This document shows, in pieces, positions 5,333-6,081 of a stretch of 6,081 nucleotides of DNA. Source of the DNA: Gammaproteobacteria bacterium. GTDB taxonomy: Bacteria > Pseudomonadota > Gammaproteobacteria > PS1 > Pseudothioglobaceae. Within the stretch, counting starts at the first letter, position 1. Each line of letters starts with the position of its first letter. The notes below the pieces were generated by a model, which saw nothing but the letters and a program-made list of their open reading frames with translations, was not told the DNA's origin and did not search any database. The stretch spans positions 1 through 6,081 of the forward strand of contig DQNX01000107.1 of assembly GCA_015658965.1 (NCBI GenBank), written 5' to 3'. The translations under genes and the position numbers were made by a program.

Positions 5333-5776
5333 ATGGACATTCGTAAAGTTAAAAAATTAATGGAGCTGTTAGAGCGGTCTGGTATGGCGGAAATTGAAAT
5401 TCATGAAGGCGAGGAGTCGGTTCGAATCTCTCGTTATGGCGATGCACCTATGGCTGCGCCCGTCGCAATGGTTGCGCCTATAGCTGTTACAGCACCTGTC
5501 GACGCTAATCCAGCGGCCATAGATGCGCCAAAAGTTATTGATGGCCACCCGATTACATCGCCAATGGTGGGCACATTCTATGGTTCGGCATCACCAACAT
5601 CCGATGCGTTTGTTTCAATTGGTCAGCACGTTAATCAGGGTGACACCATTTGTATCGTTGAAGCCATGAAGATTATGAACCAAATTGAAGCAGATCAATC
5701 AGGCACGGTAATGGAGGTTTTATGCAACGACGGAGATGCCATAGAATTTGGCCAAACATTGGTCGTTATTAAATGA
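5333..5776 (+). CDS. accB: Biotin carboxyl carrier protein of acetyl-CoA carboxylase
   Basis: AccB carries biotin between the biotin carboxylase (AccC) and the carboxyltransferase (AccA/AccD) in the first committed step of fatty-acid synthesis. The 147-residue protein has an N-terminal segment (1-37), an Ala/Pro/Val-rich flexible linker (about 38-68) and a C-terminal biotinyl domain (about 70-147). The biotin attachment motif is EAMKIMN at 110-116, with K113 the modified lysine. SPTSDAF at 87-93 matches the thumb loop of bacterial AccB. The ribosome site AAAGGGG lies in the last codons of aroQ, 3 nt before the ATG, so the two are co-translated in one operon. Confidence 0.97.
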   Translation: MDIRKVKKLMELLERSGMAEIEIHEGEESVRISRYGDAPMAAPVAMVAPIAVTAPVDANPAAIDAPKVIDGHPITSPMVGTFYGSASPTSDAFVSIGQHVNQGDTICIVEAMKIMNQIEADQSGTVMEVLCNDGDAIEFGQTLVVIK

Positions 5777-6081
5777 TTGTAATGAACAAAATTCAAAAAA
5801 TTCTGATTGGCAATCGCGGCGAAATTGCGCTACGAGTTTTACGCGCCTGTAAAGAACTCGGCATCAAAACAGTGGCTGTTTATTCAACAGCAGACAAGGA
5901 CCTTAAGCACGTGCGTCTTGCCGATGAAGCCGTGTGCATTGGTCCACATTCTTCTACTGATAGCTATTTAAATATTCCAGCGCTTATTAGTGCAGCCGAA
6001 GTTACGCATGCAGATGCCATTCACCCTGGCTATGGTTTCTTATCAGAAAATGCAGATTTTGCACAGCGTGTTGAAGAAAGC
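5773..6081 (+). CDS. accC: Biotin carboxylase, N-terminal part (cut by window edge)
   Basis: AccC carboxylates the biotin on AccB using ATP and bicarbonate. Only the first 103 codons are present, of roughly 450 in the family, and the frame is open at the right edge. Visible hallmarks of the N-terminal biotin carboxylase domain are NRGEIALRV at 14-22, the VAVYS strand and HPGYGFLSEN at 84-93. The ATP-grasp domain lies outside the window. ATG 5773 overlaps the accB stop as ATGA, which suggests translational coupling. An in-frame ATG at 5782 would give a start closer to most family members and is equally possible. Neither has a good Shine-Dalgarno. Confidence 0.95.
   Translation, partial: MIVMNKIQKILIGNRGEIALRVLRACKELGIKTVAVYSTADKDLKHVRLADEAVCIGPHSSTDSYLNIPALISAAEVTHADAIHPGYGFLSENADFAQRVEES

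Overview
The window looks like a chromosomal segment of a moderately AT-rich gammaproteobacterium. The main clue is the gene order dsbD - aroQ - accB - accC on the + strand, which is a familiar gammaproteobacterial neighbourhood. The base composition and the odd adk and parA neighbours would fit a small-genome marine group such as sulfur-oxidising symbionts and relatives, but that is only an impression and no lineage marker is present.

Layout. Positions 1-257 hold no convincing gene, only an AT-rich 11-bp-arm palindrome and a repeat of the tail of the next gene. A two-gene unit follows on the - strand (1114 down to 258): a small ParA-family ATPase, then a 75-residue basic, low-complexity protein. 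The second gene overlaps the first by ATGA, and its Shine-Dalgarno lies inside the first. The small protein ends in Val-Trp-Pro-Asp, which resembles cargo adaptors of the McdB type (carboxysome positioning). No carboxysome gene is visible here. Positions 1127-1702 form a 576-bp AT-rich divergent intergenic region. It contains three related copies of a GAGRCC...TTTGCA...ATAGGRATGATTA sequence in direct and inverted orientation, like remnant ends of an insertion sequence or MITE. TATAAT boxes facing outward towards parA and adk sit just outside the two outer copies.

On the + strand, adk (zinc-finger LID type, unlike the enteric enzyme) is a single-gene unit with its own extended -10 promoter and a strong intrinsic terminator. 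Next is dsbD, with a good sigma-70 type promoter. Its product is enlarged: it carries two tandem copies of the periplasmic N-terminal domain, each with its redox cysteine pair, ahead of the usual membrane and thioredoxin domains. After a weak hairpin and a possible promoter come aroQ, accB and the first 103 codons of accC, closely packed (3-nt gap, then 4-nt overlap) as one operon.

Function. adk maintains adenylate balance, dsbD exports reducing power to the periplasm, aroQ serves the shikimate pathway, and accB/accC build the biotin carboxylase half of acetyl-CoA carboxylase for fatty-acid synthesis. These are ordinary housekeeping genes. The parts worth a second look are the ParA/small-partner pair, the repeat-bearing intergenic region and the duplicated DsbD sensor-side domain.
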